Shown here one piece after another: positions 1 to 9,171 of a stretch of 64,000 bases of DNA. The notes beneath the pieces are model-generated. The model saw nothing but the letters and a program-made list of their open reading frames with translations. It made no database searches and was not told where the DNA came from. Both the position numbers and the translations under genes were made by a program. The stretch lies in assembly GCA_003478935.1 (NCBI GenBank), contig QUFP01000010.1, positions 52,040-116,039 of the forward strand, read 5' to 3'. This DNA is from Firmicutes bacterium AF25-13AC (GTDB lineage: Bacteria; Bacillota; Clostridia; Lachnospirales; Lachnospiraceae). Every line of letters starts with the position of its first letter. Position 1 is the first letter of the stretch.

Positions 1-2329
1 AGATCTTCTCTTGTCTTATAAGGAGAATCCTCTTCACGCAGCATAAACTCATTGTTTCCTGTAGGCTGAATTTCTAGATAATCATAAAAGGAGACAATTT
101 TTGCAATTTCATCATCGCTCTCTCCTCCTGTGATTGCACGAAACAGCTCGCCTGCCTCACACGCCGATCCAATAATCAGTCCCTCTCTGTATTTCATAAT
201 TTCTGAGCGTGGGAATCTCGGTCTTCTGGCAAAATATTTAACATGTGCCATTGAGATCAGACGATACAGATTTATTCGGCCTACTTCATTCGCTGCAAGC
301 AATATGATGTGATACGTAGGCATTCGCATGATTGCCTCTGGTGTCATAACAGCCTTTTCTACAATATCATCAAGTGTTTCAAAGCCTTTCTTCTTAAGCA
401 TCGGAAGAAACTTGACAAAAATTTCTGCTGTTGCCCCGGCATCATCTACTGCCCTATGATGATTCTCAAGTGAAACATGAAGCTCTTTTGCAACAGTATC
501 AAGCTTAAAACGTCCAAGATGCGGCAGAAGAAAACGTGCCAGTCCAACTGTATCAACGTAAGTTGGAGGAAATTCAATGCCAAGCTGCTCTGCATTATAG
601 CGGATAAAACTTGTATCAAAGGACGCATTATGCGCTACAAGGACACAGCCTTCGCAAAAGCTCAAAAATTTAGGAAGAATTTCTTCTACGCCTGGTGCAT
701 CACAAACCATAGCATCATTGATTCCGGTTAGTCGTTCAATCGTAAACGGAATAGGAACACGCGGATTGATGAACTCAGAAAAGCGATCTGTAATCTCACC
801 ATTTATCACCTTTACAGCACCAATCTCAATGATTTTATTTTTAGATGGATGAAATCCTGTTGTCTCAATATCAAATACAACATATGAAGCATCAAGAGAA
901 GCACCGTTACTATTTACAACGATTTCCTTTAAGTCATCGACTAAGTATCCCTCGCAGCCAAAGATCAGCTTAAAATCATCACCCTTTGACAATGCATGTG
1001 CAGCTTCCGGGAAAGCATACGCACAGCCATGATCTGTTATGGCAAGAGCAGTGTGTCCCCAGCCCTTTGCTGTTTTTACAAGCGCTTGCGCATCAGATAC
1101 AGCATCCATCTCTGAGGACTTTGTATGGCAGTGAAGTTCAACTCGTTTTACAAGAGCGTGATCTTCGCGTTTTTCTTCCTTCCATTCCGCACGCTTTATA
1201 CCTGATACAGAGGAAATCGTTACTTCATGGTCAAACTTATCCATCATGCGATGCCCTTAACAGTTACAGCCTTGCCAACAGCCACATCCTTTTTTAATTC
1301 GGCTAAAAACTCATTTGGAACAAAGATTTTTGCCATGATCGTATCTGTGTAATCAGTTACAGCAAAGGAAATGATAGTTTTCTCGCCATTTCTAAGCTCA
1401 CGCTCAGTTACAGCAATAATCTTTCCATTTATGACAACTTCTCCGATCTCCTCCTGAATCTCAACAATTTTCATTGGTGTGACATCCTCAAAATTGCGTC
1501 CATATACCATGTTTGGATCGTCTGAACGAAGAGGACGCTTGGCGCTGTATCCGCCTTTATTACCCTTGTTATAGGATGATTTTTGAAAATTGCCGCCTGG
1601 AATTTCGCGCGGTGTCTGAACGTTTTTTTCGCCAGCTGATTTGGCAGCTTTTGAGGGATCTCCTTTTCTAAGAGTAGTTTTTTCACTGCCTTTTTTCGTA
1701 TCAGCAGAGGCTGTATCAATAAATTCATCCTCTTTCTCTTTGGAAGCCACGCTGTTGGCCTTCATGATACGTGCGATAGCCTGTGCCTCTGCGCGCTTTT
1801 TTTCTTCCTCAATTGCTGTTGTATCACGCTCTTTAAATGATACTGCTACAGGAATTGATATTGCACAGCGGTCATAAAAAACCATCTGAATCCATTCACG
1901 CAGCTCGCCAGCACGATTTCTAGCCCAAAGACTATCCTCTAATGTAAGCAAAAGAGAATCATCATCAGCTACCTTCCAGTCAGCGCGCATCAAAATATGA
2001 TAATCCAGATCACTTCGACGCTTAATTTCTGCAAATAAACTGTCCTTATAGACATCAACAAGATATGACGGTGTGTATTGTTCTGACAGTGAAAAAGATT
2101 CAAATATACGAATCTTCATATCACCATCAGGAAACATCTGCTTTTCAATTTTAGATTCCACCGCATAAATCTGCGGCTTTGAAATCAGACGGCGACAAAG
2201 CAGATAGACATGAATCGCCGTCCTGTCACGATTATATTTTAATGCAGTTACTTCTGCAAATTCGAACAGATCCTTCAGCTCATCTTCTAGGATAAGCGCC
2301 GGAAATGTTTCAAAAAAGCGCTTTGCCAT
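1..2329 (-). CDS. polC: DNA polymerase III alpha subunit PolC (Gram-positive type), 3' end outside the window
   Basis: Replicative DNA polymerase of low-GC Gram-positives; only the N-terminal part is here because the gene runs off the left edge. Visible in order: an N-terminal domain, a Lys/Ser-rich linker (about residues 185-260), an OB-fold region ending in VGKAVTVKGIA, then the first PHP half (VELHCHTKSSEMDAVSDA) and the inserted DEDDh proofreading exonuclease (FDIETTGFHP, HNASFDTSF, HRAVDDAGATAEIF). The second PHP half has begun (SACEAGELFRAI) at the edge. Reading breaks at about 1246, where GCATGATGG gives a stop; one extra A restores A-M-M-D-K-F-D and the PHP frame. PolC is essential, so I treat this as a sequence error. 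It is the last visible gene of the pyrH operon, 20 bases after ispG. Confidence 0.93.
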
Positions 2330-2349
2330 GAAAGTTCCTTTCTGAATTA

Positions 2350-3423
2350 TTATGCCTGCCAGTTATCCAATTCTTCCTTTAATCCGGCAAGTAGCTCCTC
2401 TTCCGGAAGCTTTCGGATGATTTCACCCTTTTTTATGATAACACCGCAGCCAAGACCTCCTGCAATGCCAAGATCAGCTTCCTTTGCCTCACCTGGACCA
2501 TTTACAACACAGCCCATAACAGCAACCTTAATATCATATGGATAACGGCTGACAAGCGTTTCTGCCTCATTTGCCAGACGAATCAGATCAATCTGTGTAC
2601 GTCCGCAGGTTGGACAGGATACAATCTCTGCACCACCCTTTCGAATACCAAGTGTCTTTAAAATGATCTTAGCTGAACGAATCTCTTCAACAGGGTCACC
2701 AGTCAGTGATACGCGGATGGTATTTCCAATTCCCTGATTTAAAATTAATGCTAGACCAATAGAGGACTTAATATTTCCTGAAATAATTGTTCCAGCCTCA
2801 GTGATGCCAACATGAAGCGGATAAGGTGTTTTATCGGCAATTAATTCATGCGCTTTTACGCACATCATAACATCCGATGATTTAATGCTGATGACAAGTT
2901 GATCATAACCAAACTGTTCAATCATTGCCACCTTTTCAAGAGCACTCTCTACCAGGCCCTCTGCCGTCACGCCATTATATTTTTCAATATATTTTTTTTC
3001 AAGAGAACCACTATTAACACCGACACGGATAGGAACATGATATTCCTTTGCCTTCTCGACAACAGCACGCACACGCTCATCACTTCCGATATTTCCAGGA
3101 TTAATGCGAATCTTATCAGCACCATTTTCCATAGCGGCAATTGCCAGCCTGTAATCAAAATGAATATCGGCTACTAACGGAATATGAATACGCTTTTTAA
3201 TCTCACCAATTGCCTTTGCCGCCTCCATATCAGGCACTGTACAGCGAACAATCTCGCAGCCAGCCTCTTCAAGACGAAGAATCTGTTCAACAGTTGCATC
3301 AACATCCTGTGTCTTTGTATTTGTCATAGACTGAATCAAAATAGGATAACTGCCGCCAATCACACGGTCTCCTATTCGTATTTCTTTTGTAAGTTCTCGA
3401 ATTTGCTTTGTATTTTGTTCCAT
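2350..3423 (-). CDS. ispG: 4-hydroxy-3-methylbut-2-enyl diphosphate synthase (flavodoxin), IspG
   Basis: Penultimate enzyme of the methylerythritol phosphate (MEP) isoprenoid pathway, a cytosolic [4Fe-4S] enzyme that reductively opens the cyclic diphosphate MEcPP to HMBPP. The 357-residue protein has the usual length for bacterial IspG. It carries the TIM-barrel start (IRIGDRVIGGSYPILIQSMT), the MENGADKIRINPGN motif, and the cluster cysteines in CPTCGRT and GCVVNGPGEAKEADLGIAGG. It sits between rseP and polC in the leftward operon with short gaps (28 and 20 bases), which implies cotranscription. Dxr of the same pathway is two genes upstream. Confidence 0.96.
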   Translation of the reverse strand: MEQNTKQIRELTKEIRIGDRVIGGSYPILIQSMTNTKTQDVDATVEQILRLEEAGCEIVRCTVPDMEAAKAIGEIKKRIHIPLVADIHFDYRLAIAAMENGADKIRINPGNIGSDERVRAVVEKAKEYHVPIRVGVNSGSLEKKYIEKYNGVTAEGLVESALEKVAMIEQFGYDQLVISIKSSDVMMCVKAHELIADKTPYPLHVGITEAGTIISGNIKSSIGLALILNQGIGNTIRVSLTGDPVEEIRSAKIILKTLGIRKGGAEIVSCPTCGRTQIDLIRLANEAETLVSRYPYDIKVAVMGCVVNGPGEAKEADLGIAGGLGCGVIIKKGEIIRKLPEEELLAGLKEELDNWQA

Positions 3424-3451
3424 TTTTTACCCCTCACATATCAATGATTCC

Positions 3452-4543
3452 TCACTGGAAAATCTTTATAATATCGCTAAACAAAATGAATATCATAAAA
3501 ATGAAGAGGAAAATAATTCCTGCGATATGAACGATTGCCTCTTTTTCTTTTGGCACCGGCTTGCCCCGCACTGCTTCAATTAGTAAAAACAGTAATCTTC
3601 CGCCGTCTAATGCCGGAATTGGAAGCAGATTCATGACGCCTAAGTTGGCACTGATCATGACAACAAAATTTGCAAGCGTTAAAAACATCGTCATCGCACG
3701 GTCTGAAAACGATTCATCGGCCATAGAGGTATTGACCTCTTCAACCATATCATTTACTGTAGTCGCAATACCAACAGGACCAGAAAAGCTCGTCATCGGA
3801 AGGTCTCCGGTAAATATCATACCAAGACTTTTGATTACCGTAACAACGTTATATTTCACCTCGTAAAGACCATATTGGAGTGTCTCATACCATTTTAAGC
3901 CATAGCGAGCACCAGAGTAAATACCCATGTAATACGTATTATTTGCCTCGTCATACTTTGGAACAAGTGTTGTTTCATGAGTCTGGTTATCTCTTACATA
4001 AGTAACGTCAAGTGATTTGCCAGGGTTCATTGCCATATAGATCTGAATTTCACGAAACAAATGGACACGTGAGCCATTCACTGAGGTGATTAAATCGCCT
4101 TTCTCAAGACCTGCCTCCTGTGCAGGATACTTATCAATAACACCCTGCACATATGGCTTGTCGCTTCCAGCAAAACCGATCACAATAACAGCAAGCACAA
4201 AGGCAAGCAAAAAATTAAAGATTGGTCCTGCTGCAATAATTGAAATACGTGCCCAGACATTCTTCTCAGCAAGACTATGCGCCTTGTCTGTAATTTCTTC
4301 TGCGTCCGGATCAACTATTCCATTGTCATCCCCCAGCATCAGGCAGGAGCCGCCAAAAGGTATCCATTTAAGAGAATATCGTGTTCCCTTATGAACAGTG
4401 CTCAAAAGTCTCGGTCCCATGCCAATTGAAAACTCAATTACCCCTACCCCGTTCTTTTTTGCAAGAAGGAAATGGCCAAATTCATGGATGAATACAACCA
4501 ATCCGATAATTAAAAAAAGTGCAATAATGCTGAATGGATTCAT
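3452..4543 (-). CDS. rseP: RIP metalloprotease RseP (site-2 protease)
   Basis: Intramembrane zinc protease of the S2P family, which cleaves membrane-bound substrates such as anti-sigma factors inside the bilayer. The 363-residue protein begins with a membrane segment that contains the zinc-binding HEFGH motif (about residues 20-24). A second membrane segment follows near residue 100, then a PDZ domain (YPAQEAGLEKGDLITSVNGS), and last a hydrophobic region with the third metal ligand in LLPIPALDGGRL. Length and order match the family. It lies between dxr and ispG, the standard position in Clostridia. Its substrate cannot be inferred from the window. Confidence 0.94.
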   Translation of the reverse strand: MNPFSIIALFLIIGLVVFIHEFGHFLLAKKNGVGVIEFSIGMGPRLLSTVHKGTRYSLKWIPFGGSCLMLGDDNGIVDPDAEEITDKAHSLAEKNVWARISIIAAGPIFNFLLAFVLAVIVIGFAGSDKPYVQGVIDKYPAQEAGLEKGDLITSVNGSRVHLFREIQIYMAMNPGKSLDVTYVRDNQTHETTLVPKYDEANNTYYMGIYSGARYGLKWYETLQYGLYEVKYNVVTVIKSLGMIFTGDLPMTSFSGPVGIATTVNDMVEEVNTSMADESFSDRAMTMFLTLANFVVMISANLGVMNLLPIPALDGGRLLFLLIEAVRGKPVPKEKEAIVHIAGIIFLFIFMIFILFSDIIKIFQ

Positions 4544-4587
4544 ACTTTCCTCTTTCTTTTCGTACTAGTTTCTTACCCTGTTGTAAT

Positions 4588-5748
4588 CTATGCCAACGCT
4601 GACTGTAAAAATTCGTATACAGCTGCCTCAGTCTCTAAAATCTTGTCGACATTCGGATTTTGAACAAAGCCAACATGATCAAGAGAAGCTTCAATTGCCT
4701 CAATAATGCCCGGATATGACAATTTGTGATCAAGAAAACGGCTGACAGCAAACTCATTAGCTGCGTTGTATATTGTTGGTCTGTTTCCACCTTCTTTTCC
4801 AACTTTATAAGCAAGTGCCAGTCCAGGGAAGTTTTCAAAATCAGGTGCAAAGAAGCTGATGCTTCCAAGTTCTGCAAAATCGAGGCGTTTTCCAGGAAGA
4901 TATCTTCTGTCTGGATATGTCAATGCTAACTGAATAGGAAGCTTCATATCAGGTGTGCCAAGCTGGGCAATAACAGCACCATCCTCAAACTGTACCATTG
5001 AATGGATAACAGACTGCGGCTGGATCACAACCTGAACCTGATCATATTCAACGCCAAAAAGCCACTTTGCTTCCATAACCTCTAATCCCTTATTTACCAT
5101 GGTAGAAGAATCAATTGTAATCTTTCTTCCCATTACCCAGTTAGGATGCTTTAATGCATCCTCAGGGCGAATATTTTTCATCTGTTCTTTCGTCCATCCA
5201 CGGAACGGTCCGCCAGATGCTGTCAGAAGAATTTTATCAATCTTGTGACCAGTTGATCCTTCTGGAGAACTTCCCATAAGTGACTGGAAAATAGCAGAAT
5301 GCTCACTGTCTACTGGAAGCAGGCGCACCCCATACTGCTTGATCATCGGAATAATCAGATGACCGGCAGTGACAAGTGTTTCCTTATTTGCAAGTGCGAT
5401 ATCTTTGCCTGCCTTAATAGCTGCTATTGTCGGACGGATTCCAATCATGCCGACAACTGCAGTGACAACGATCTGTGTTTCCGGGAATGCAGCTGCCTCA
5501 ATAAGACCATCCATTCCGCTTACAATCGTTACATCAAGGTCGGCAACAGCCTGTTTTAATAGTTTTGCCGCATCTTCTTTATAAACACATACAAGCTTTG
5601 GATGAAATTCGCGAATCTGCTTTTCAAGCAGTTCAACATTACTTCCGGCGGCTAACACAGTTGCTTCCATATCTGGCTGGCTGCGAATAACCTCTAAGCT
5701 TTGTGTTCCAATAGAACCGGTAGATCCTAAAATGGCAATTTTTTTCAT
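4588..5748 (-). CDS. dxr: 1-deoxy-D-xylulose-5-phosphate reductoisomerase, Dxr
   Basis: NADPH-dependent enzyme that converts DXP to MEP, the committed step of the MEP isoprenoid pathway. I place the start at 5748 (MKKIAILGSTGSIG), giving 386 residues. An in-frame extension to 5796 exists but lacks a conserved sequence, and AAAGG lies 12 bases before the 5748 ATG. Visible motifs are the N-terminal nucleotide-binding GSTGSIGTQ, ALANKETLV, the metal-binding LPVDSEHSA, the flexible-loop region LTASGGPFRGW, and a conserved HPNWVMGRKITIDSSTM stretch. It is followed 44 bases later by rseP and preceded by cdsA. Confidence 0.96.
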   Translation of the reverse strand: MKKIAILGSTGSIGTQSLEVIRSQPDMEATVLAAGSNVELLEKQIREFHPKLVCVYKEDAAKLLKQAVADLDVTIVSGMDGLIEAAAFPETQIVVTAVVGMIGIRPTIAAIKAGKDIALANKETLVTAGHLIIPMIKQYGVRLLPVDSEHSAIFQSLMGSSPEGSTGHKIDKILLTASGGPFRGWTKEQMKNIRPEDALKHPNWVMGRKITIDSSTMVNKGLEVMEAKWLFGVEYDQVQVVIQPQSVIHSMVQFEDGAVIAQLGTPDMKLPIQLALTYPDRRYLPGKRLDFAELGSISFFAPDFENFPGLALAYKVGKEGGNRPTIYNAANEFAVSRFLDHKLSYPGIIEAIEASLDHVGFVQNPNVDKILETEAAVYEFLQSALA

Positions 5749-5788
5749 TATAAAAACCTGCCTTTCTTCGTTAATAATTATTCTTCGC

Positions 5789-6598
5789 TTACGCAATACG
5801 CTGAAGCAGCGTTACGAGAATGTAGATTAACGGTGCTGTAAAAATAATACTGTCAAAACGATCCATGATGCCGCCGTGTCCCGGAATCAGATTTCCATAA
5901 TCTTTAATCTGGTACTGGCGTTTGATCGCAGAAGCGGAAAGATCTCCAAACATGGAGATAAAGCCGCCGCATGCACCAATAATGGCACAAAAAACAGCCG
6001 GATTTGAAAATTCAGTCAGATTTGTCTTGAAAATTGTTCCATAAAGCGCACCAATTAATGCACTTCCTATAATTCCGCCGACTGCACCCTCGATTGATTT
6101 TTTTGGACTCAATACAGGTGTCATTTTATGTTTTCCAATCGCACGTCCAACTAAATATGCACATGTATCACAGCCCCATGCGCTGATAAAGATCAGCCAT
6201 ACTGTGTAGGCACCATCATTGCTTATTCTTGTTTGGAAAATAAATGACATCATCAATGCCACATATACCATTCCAAATGTTGCTTTTGCAATCTCTTCTG
6301 CCGTGAATTTTGGATAAGTAGCCACATATGAGACCATCATTGCCAAAAATCCTAAAACAAGTATAAGAATAACAAGATCATTTTTTCCTGCCAGAATGAC
6401 AGATTCTATTCCGATTGCTGTCAGATAACCAACAAGCGCAGGAATCTTTTTTTCCATCTGAAAAACACGGTACAGCTCATACATGCCAACCAGGCTGATC
6501 AGAAGCATAAATAAATACAGAAGCGGGCCCGAGGCGATGATTGCACACATAGTCACTGCCAACAGCACAATTCCGCTGATTGTTCTTGTAATAAACAT
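5789..6598 (-). CDS. cdsA: Phosphatidate cytidylyltransferase, CdsA
   Basis: Integral membrane enzyme that makes CDP-diacylglycerol from phosphatidic acid and CTP, the precursor of phosphatidylglycerol and related lipids. The 269 residues form a series of hydrophobic segments from the N-terminus. The family signature region is present: [33 protein letters not shown], and the C-terminal [16 protein letters not shown]. Length is typical. It follows uppS by 41 bases and precedes dxr, the usual order uppS-cdsA-dxr in Firmicutes. Confidence 0.95.
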   Translation of the reverse strand: MFITRTISGIVLLAVTMCAIIASGPLLYLFMLLISLVGMYELYRVFQMEKKIPALVGYLTAIGIESVILAGKNDLVILILVLGFLAMMVSYVATYPKFTAEEIAKATFGMVYVALMMSFIFQTRISNDGAYTVWLIFISAWGCDTCAYLVGRAIGKHKMTPVLSPKKSIEGAVGGIIGSALIGALYGTIFKTNLTEFSNPAVFCAIIGACGGFISMFGDLSASAIKRQYQIKDYGNLIPGHGGIMDRFDSIIFTAPLIYILVTLLQRIA

Positions 6599-6639
6599 AA
6601 ATTTTTATGCCTTTCTGTAAGTAAAATGTTATATAAATC

Positions 6640-7359
6640 TTATTTGGTCAGACGGCCTCCATAACGGCGCTCACGTTTTCCAAATGAATCTACTGCTTTT
6701 TGCAGCTCTTCTTTGTTGAAATCAGGCCACAAAACATCTGTCACATAAATTTCTGTGTAAGCCAGCTGCCAGAGCAAGAAATTTGACAGACGAAGCTCAC
6801 CGCTTGTGCGAATTAAAAGATCTGGATCTGGCATATCTGCAGTATCCAGATAAGAGCCAATTGTCTGCTCTGTAATAGCTGTAGGCTCGAGCTTTCCTGC
6901 TTTCACATCCTCTGCCATGCGAATCATTCCGCGGCGCATCTCATCTCTTGCACCATAGTTGATCGCAATGGCAAATACCATGCGTGTATTATTTCTTGTC
7001 TCATACTCAAGCTTATTTAAACCCTTCACCAGATCTGGTGCAAAGCGGCTTCGCTCTCCTATAATTTTAACACGTACATTCTCCTCTTCGGCTACCTTTA
7101 AAAGCTTTTTTATGTAAAAGCCCATAAGAACCATAAGCGCCGAAACTTCTTCCTCAGAGCGCTTCCAGTTTTCAGTGGAAAACGCATAAACAGTCAAATA
7201 GTCAATACCAAGATCAGCTGCATCGCGCACAGTTTGCTCTAGTACCTTACAGCCTTCTGCATGACCCATTTTTCGCGGCAGCTTTCTGCGCTCAGCCCAT
7301 CTGCCGTTTCCGTCCATAATGATCGCGACATGACGCGGAATCTTTTTTTGTTCATCCAT
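6640..7359 (-). CDS. uppS: Isoprenyl transferase / undecaprenyl diphosphate synthase
   Basis: Cis-prenyltransferase that condenses farnesyl diphosphate with isopentenyl diphosphate units to form undecaprenyl diphosphate, the lipid carrier for peptidoglycan and other wall polymers. The 239-residue protein has the P-loop-like substrate motif IIMDGNGRWAERRKLPR, the GHAEGCKVLE segment, YAFSTENWKRS, the RTSGELRLSNFLLWQ stretch, and a Trp-Pro-Asp-Phe segment near the end. Length is normal. It lies 85 bases after frr and 41 before cdsA. Its substrates come from the MEP pathway encoded by dxr and ispG in the same operon. Confidence 0.96.
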   Translation of the reverse strand: MDEQKKIPRHVAIIMDGNGRWAERRKLPRKMGHAEGCKVLEQTVRDAADLGIDYLTVYAFSTENWKRSEEEVSALMVLMGFYIKKLLKVAEEENVRVKIIGERSRFAPDLVKGLNKLEYETRNNTRMVFAIAINYGARDEMRRGMIRMAEDVKAGKLEPTAITEQTIGSYLDTADMPDPDLLIRTSGELRLSNFLLWQLAYTEIYVTDVLWPDFNKEELQKAVDSFGKRERRYGGRLTK

Positions 7360-7444
7360 ATGAGTACCTCACAGGTATAATCTTATTCTATCTTGTTACA
7401 CAAAACAGGACAGGCAAAACGCCTGCCCTGAAACTTTCTTATTA

Positions 7445-7999
7445 TTAGACAGTCATGATTTCCTTTGATTTATTCTCAACACTCTTGTCTATCTTTGCAA
7501 CATATTTGTCGGTCATCTTCTGGATTTTCTCTTCGCCTTCCTTGCGCTCATCCTCAGTAATGTCAGTTGACTTCTCCATCTTCTTTAAGGTATCGTTAGC
7601 ATCACGGCGAACATTACGGACAGCAACCTTTGCAGCCTCACCCTTCTTCTTAATGTCCTTTACTAATTCCTTACGTCTTTCCTCTGTAAGCTCTGGGAAT
7701 ACAAGGCGAATGCTTGTACCATCATTTGTTGGTGTGATTCCAAGATCAGATGCCAGAATAGCTTTCTCGATAGCCTTTAACAGACTCTTCTCCCACGGAT
7801 TGATCTGGATGATTCTCGGCTCCGGAACTGAAATATTTCCTACCTGCTGCATAGGAGTTGGAGTTCCATAATATTCAACCATAATTCTGTTTAACAGATT
7901 TGGATTTGCACGTCCTGCACGGATATTGGAAAACTCGCCATCCAGATTTTCGCAGGTTTTTGTCATCTTCTCTTCACATTTTTTAATAACTTCCTTCAT
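7445..7999 (-). CDS. frr: Ribosome recycling factor
   Basis: Splits post-termination 70S ribosomes together with EF-G. The 184-residue protein is the usual size and carries the conserved head and tail: LDGEFSNIRAGRANPNLLNR, EYYGTPTPMQQVGNISVPEP, INPWEKSLLKAIEKAI, GLTPTNDGTSIRLVFPELTEE-like residues, and a charged helical C-terminus. It lies 43 bases after pyrH, the near-universal pyrH-frr pair. The 85-base gap to uppS carries a short stretch of CAGG/CCTG inverted bases but no clear T-tracted terminator on the minus strand, so read-through is expected. Confidence 0.97.
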   Translation of the reverse strand: MKEVIKKCEEKMTKTCENLDGEFSNIRAGRANPNLLNRIMVEYYGTPTPMQQVGNISVPEPRIIQINPWEKSLLKAIEKAILASDLGITPTNDGTSIRLVFPELTEERRKELVKDIKKKGEAAKVAVRNVRRDANDTLKKMEKSTDITEDERKEGEEKIQKMTDKYVAKIDKSVENKSKEIMTV

Positions 8000-8042
8000 A
8001 GTTACGCTCCTTCGGTTTTATGGTTTTTAAATTTTTACATTT

Positions 8043-8747
8043 TCAGGCTGTTACATGAGTTCCTGTAATCTTGCCGTTTAATGCATTTGCAATGCTATTT
8101 TCTTCGTTTAAGCCAAATACAGCAAGCGGCATATGGTTTTCCATACACATGATAGATGCCGTCATATCAATAACAGCAAGGCGCTTATCTACGACCTCTT
8201 TAATAGTTACGGTATCATACTTGACAGCATCTGGATTCTTTGCCGGATCACTGTCATAAACACCGTCGATTGCCTTTGCAAGAAGGATAACGTCTGCCTC
8301 CATCTCAATAGCACGCAGTACAACACCAGTGTCAGTAGAAAAATATGGATGTCCGGTACCGCCTGCAAAGAAAACAACCTTTCCCTGTGCAAGTGCTTCA
8401 TTTGCTGCATCCTTAGAAAACAGCTTTGTAAAGGTGCTGCAGGCAAATGGTGTGAAGATTTCAGTCTTCATGCCTGTGGTACGGAAGATTTCAGATACAT
8501 AGATACAGTTCATAACAGTTGCTAACATACCAATCTGGTCTGCCTTTGGTCGATCAATTGCGTTGCTGGAACGGCCTCTCCAGAAGTTTCCGCCGCCAAT
8601 TACAATTGCAACCTGTACGCCTTGGTCAACTGACAGCTTTACCTGTCTTGCAACGTCCTTTACAACTTCTTCATCAAAACCAGTCTTTTTTTCACCAGCT
8701 AATGCTTCTCCGCTGAGCTTAAGCATAACTCTGCGCTGTTTTTCCAT
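8043..8747 (-). CDS. pyrH: UMP kinase, PyrH
   Basis: Hexameric bacterial UMP kinase of the amino-acid kinase fold; it makes UDP for nucleic acid and cell-wall precursor synthesis. I place the start at 8747 (MEKQRRVMLKLSGEAL), 234 residues, because AAAGGA lies 11 bases upstream. The alternative at 8804 adds 19 unconserved residues. Motifs: LKLSGEALAG, IVIGGGNFWRG, DQIGMLATVMN, FFAGGTGHPYFSTDT, and IDGVYDSDP. It is the first gene of the operon; the usual rpsB-tsf pair is not upstream, where the divergent dapF gene lies instead. Confidence 0.96.
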   Translation of the reverse strand: MEKQRRVMLKLSGEALAGEKKTGFDEEVVKDVARQVKLSVDQGVQVAIVIGGGNFWRGRSSNAIDRPKADQIGMLATVMNCIYVSEIFRTTGMKTEIFTPFACSTFTKLFSKDAANEALAQGKVVFFAGGTGHPYFSTDTGVVLRAIEMEADVILLAKAIDGVYDSDPAKNPDAVKYDTVTIKEVVDKRLAVIDMTASIMCMENHMPLAVFGLNEENSIANALNGKITGTHVTA

Positions 8748-8812
8748 GTTTATCTCGTCCTTTCTGTGGGTTGTATCTTTGGTTATCATTTCACCTAGAT
8801 ACATATATCAGT

Positions 8813-8841
8813 ATCTTACCATACAGACTTTTAAAAATCAA
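8813..8841 (-). promoter_or_regulatory. Candidate sigma-A promoter of the pyrH-polC operon
   Basis: On the minus strand TTGATT (8836-8841) and TAAGAT (8813-8818) are separated by exactly 17 bases, about 65 bases before the pyrH start. This is a reasonable housekeeping promoter. It lies between the structured element at 8857-9044 and pyrH, so the element is upstream of the transcript and not part of its leader. Confidence 0.55.
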
Positions 8842-8856
8842 CTAAAATATGTAGCT

Positions 8857-9044
8857 GTTACAGTTCACGCGTCATGCTAGATCTGGATAAATCTCATGCT
8901 TGCATGAAGATTTGACAGATCAGCAGGACGAAGTGGACGCCCGTTCATGAACAAAACAAAGTTGCGCGCAAACTTGTTTGCAGTTAGCAACGACGCACGG
9001 AACGTGCGGTTTTGCGAATGAATGGGCGTCCAGTGAACTGTAAC
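8857..9044. other. Multi-hairpin intergenic element with nested inverted repeats
   Basis: This is the main content of the gene-free stretch 8805-9171. The outer arms are a perfect 11-bp inverted repeat, GTTACAGTTCA (8857-8867) and TGAACTGTAAC (9034-9044). A second nested pair, TGGACGCCCGTTCAT (8934-8948) and its complement at 9018-9032, matches 14 of 15. Inside these are further hairpins: CATGC-TT-GCATG flanked by AAATCT/AGATTT (about 8889-8913), GCAAAC-TT-GTTTGC (about 8969-8982) and CGCAC-GGAAC-GTGCG (about 8994-9008). No ORF fits. It could be a multi-branched RNA or a dispersed repeat/MITE-like element; I cannot tell which strand is used. Confidence 0.6.
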
Positions 9045-9133
9045 TAGTAATATGCAACCCGGAAGTTTTACGAAAGCCCTTAGGTGCGATGGTTTCTGAT
9101 TTGATATCTGTTAAATTTCTGAGCAATACTGCA

Positions 9134-9139
9134 TATAAT
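9134..9139 (+). promoter_or_regulatory. Candidate -10 box for dapF
   Basis: A perfect TATAAT lies 33 bases before the preferred dapF start. No good -35 hexamer is found 16-18 bases upstream, so the promoter is only partly supported. Confidence 0.35.
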
Positions 9140-9171
9140 GATATGAATCACATAAAATGGGTTGGAATCAG

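Noticed and set aside
1..2329. PolC split into two genes (a separate N-terminal protein and a PHP/exonuclease protein)
   Set aside because: One added base restores the continuous standard polC sequence, so the break is better explained as a sequence error.
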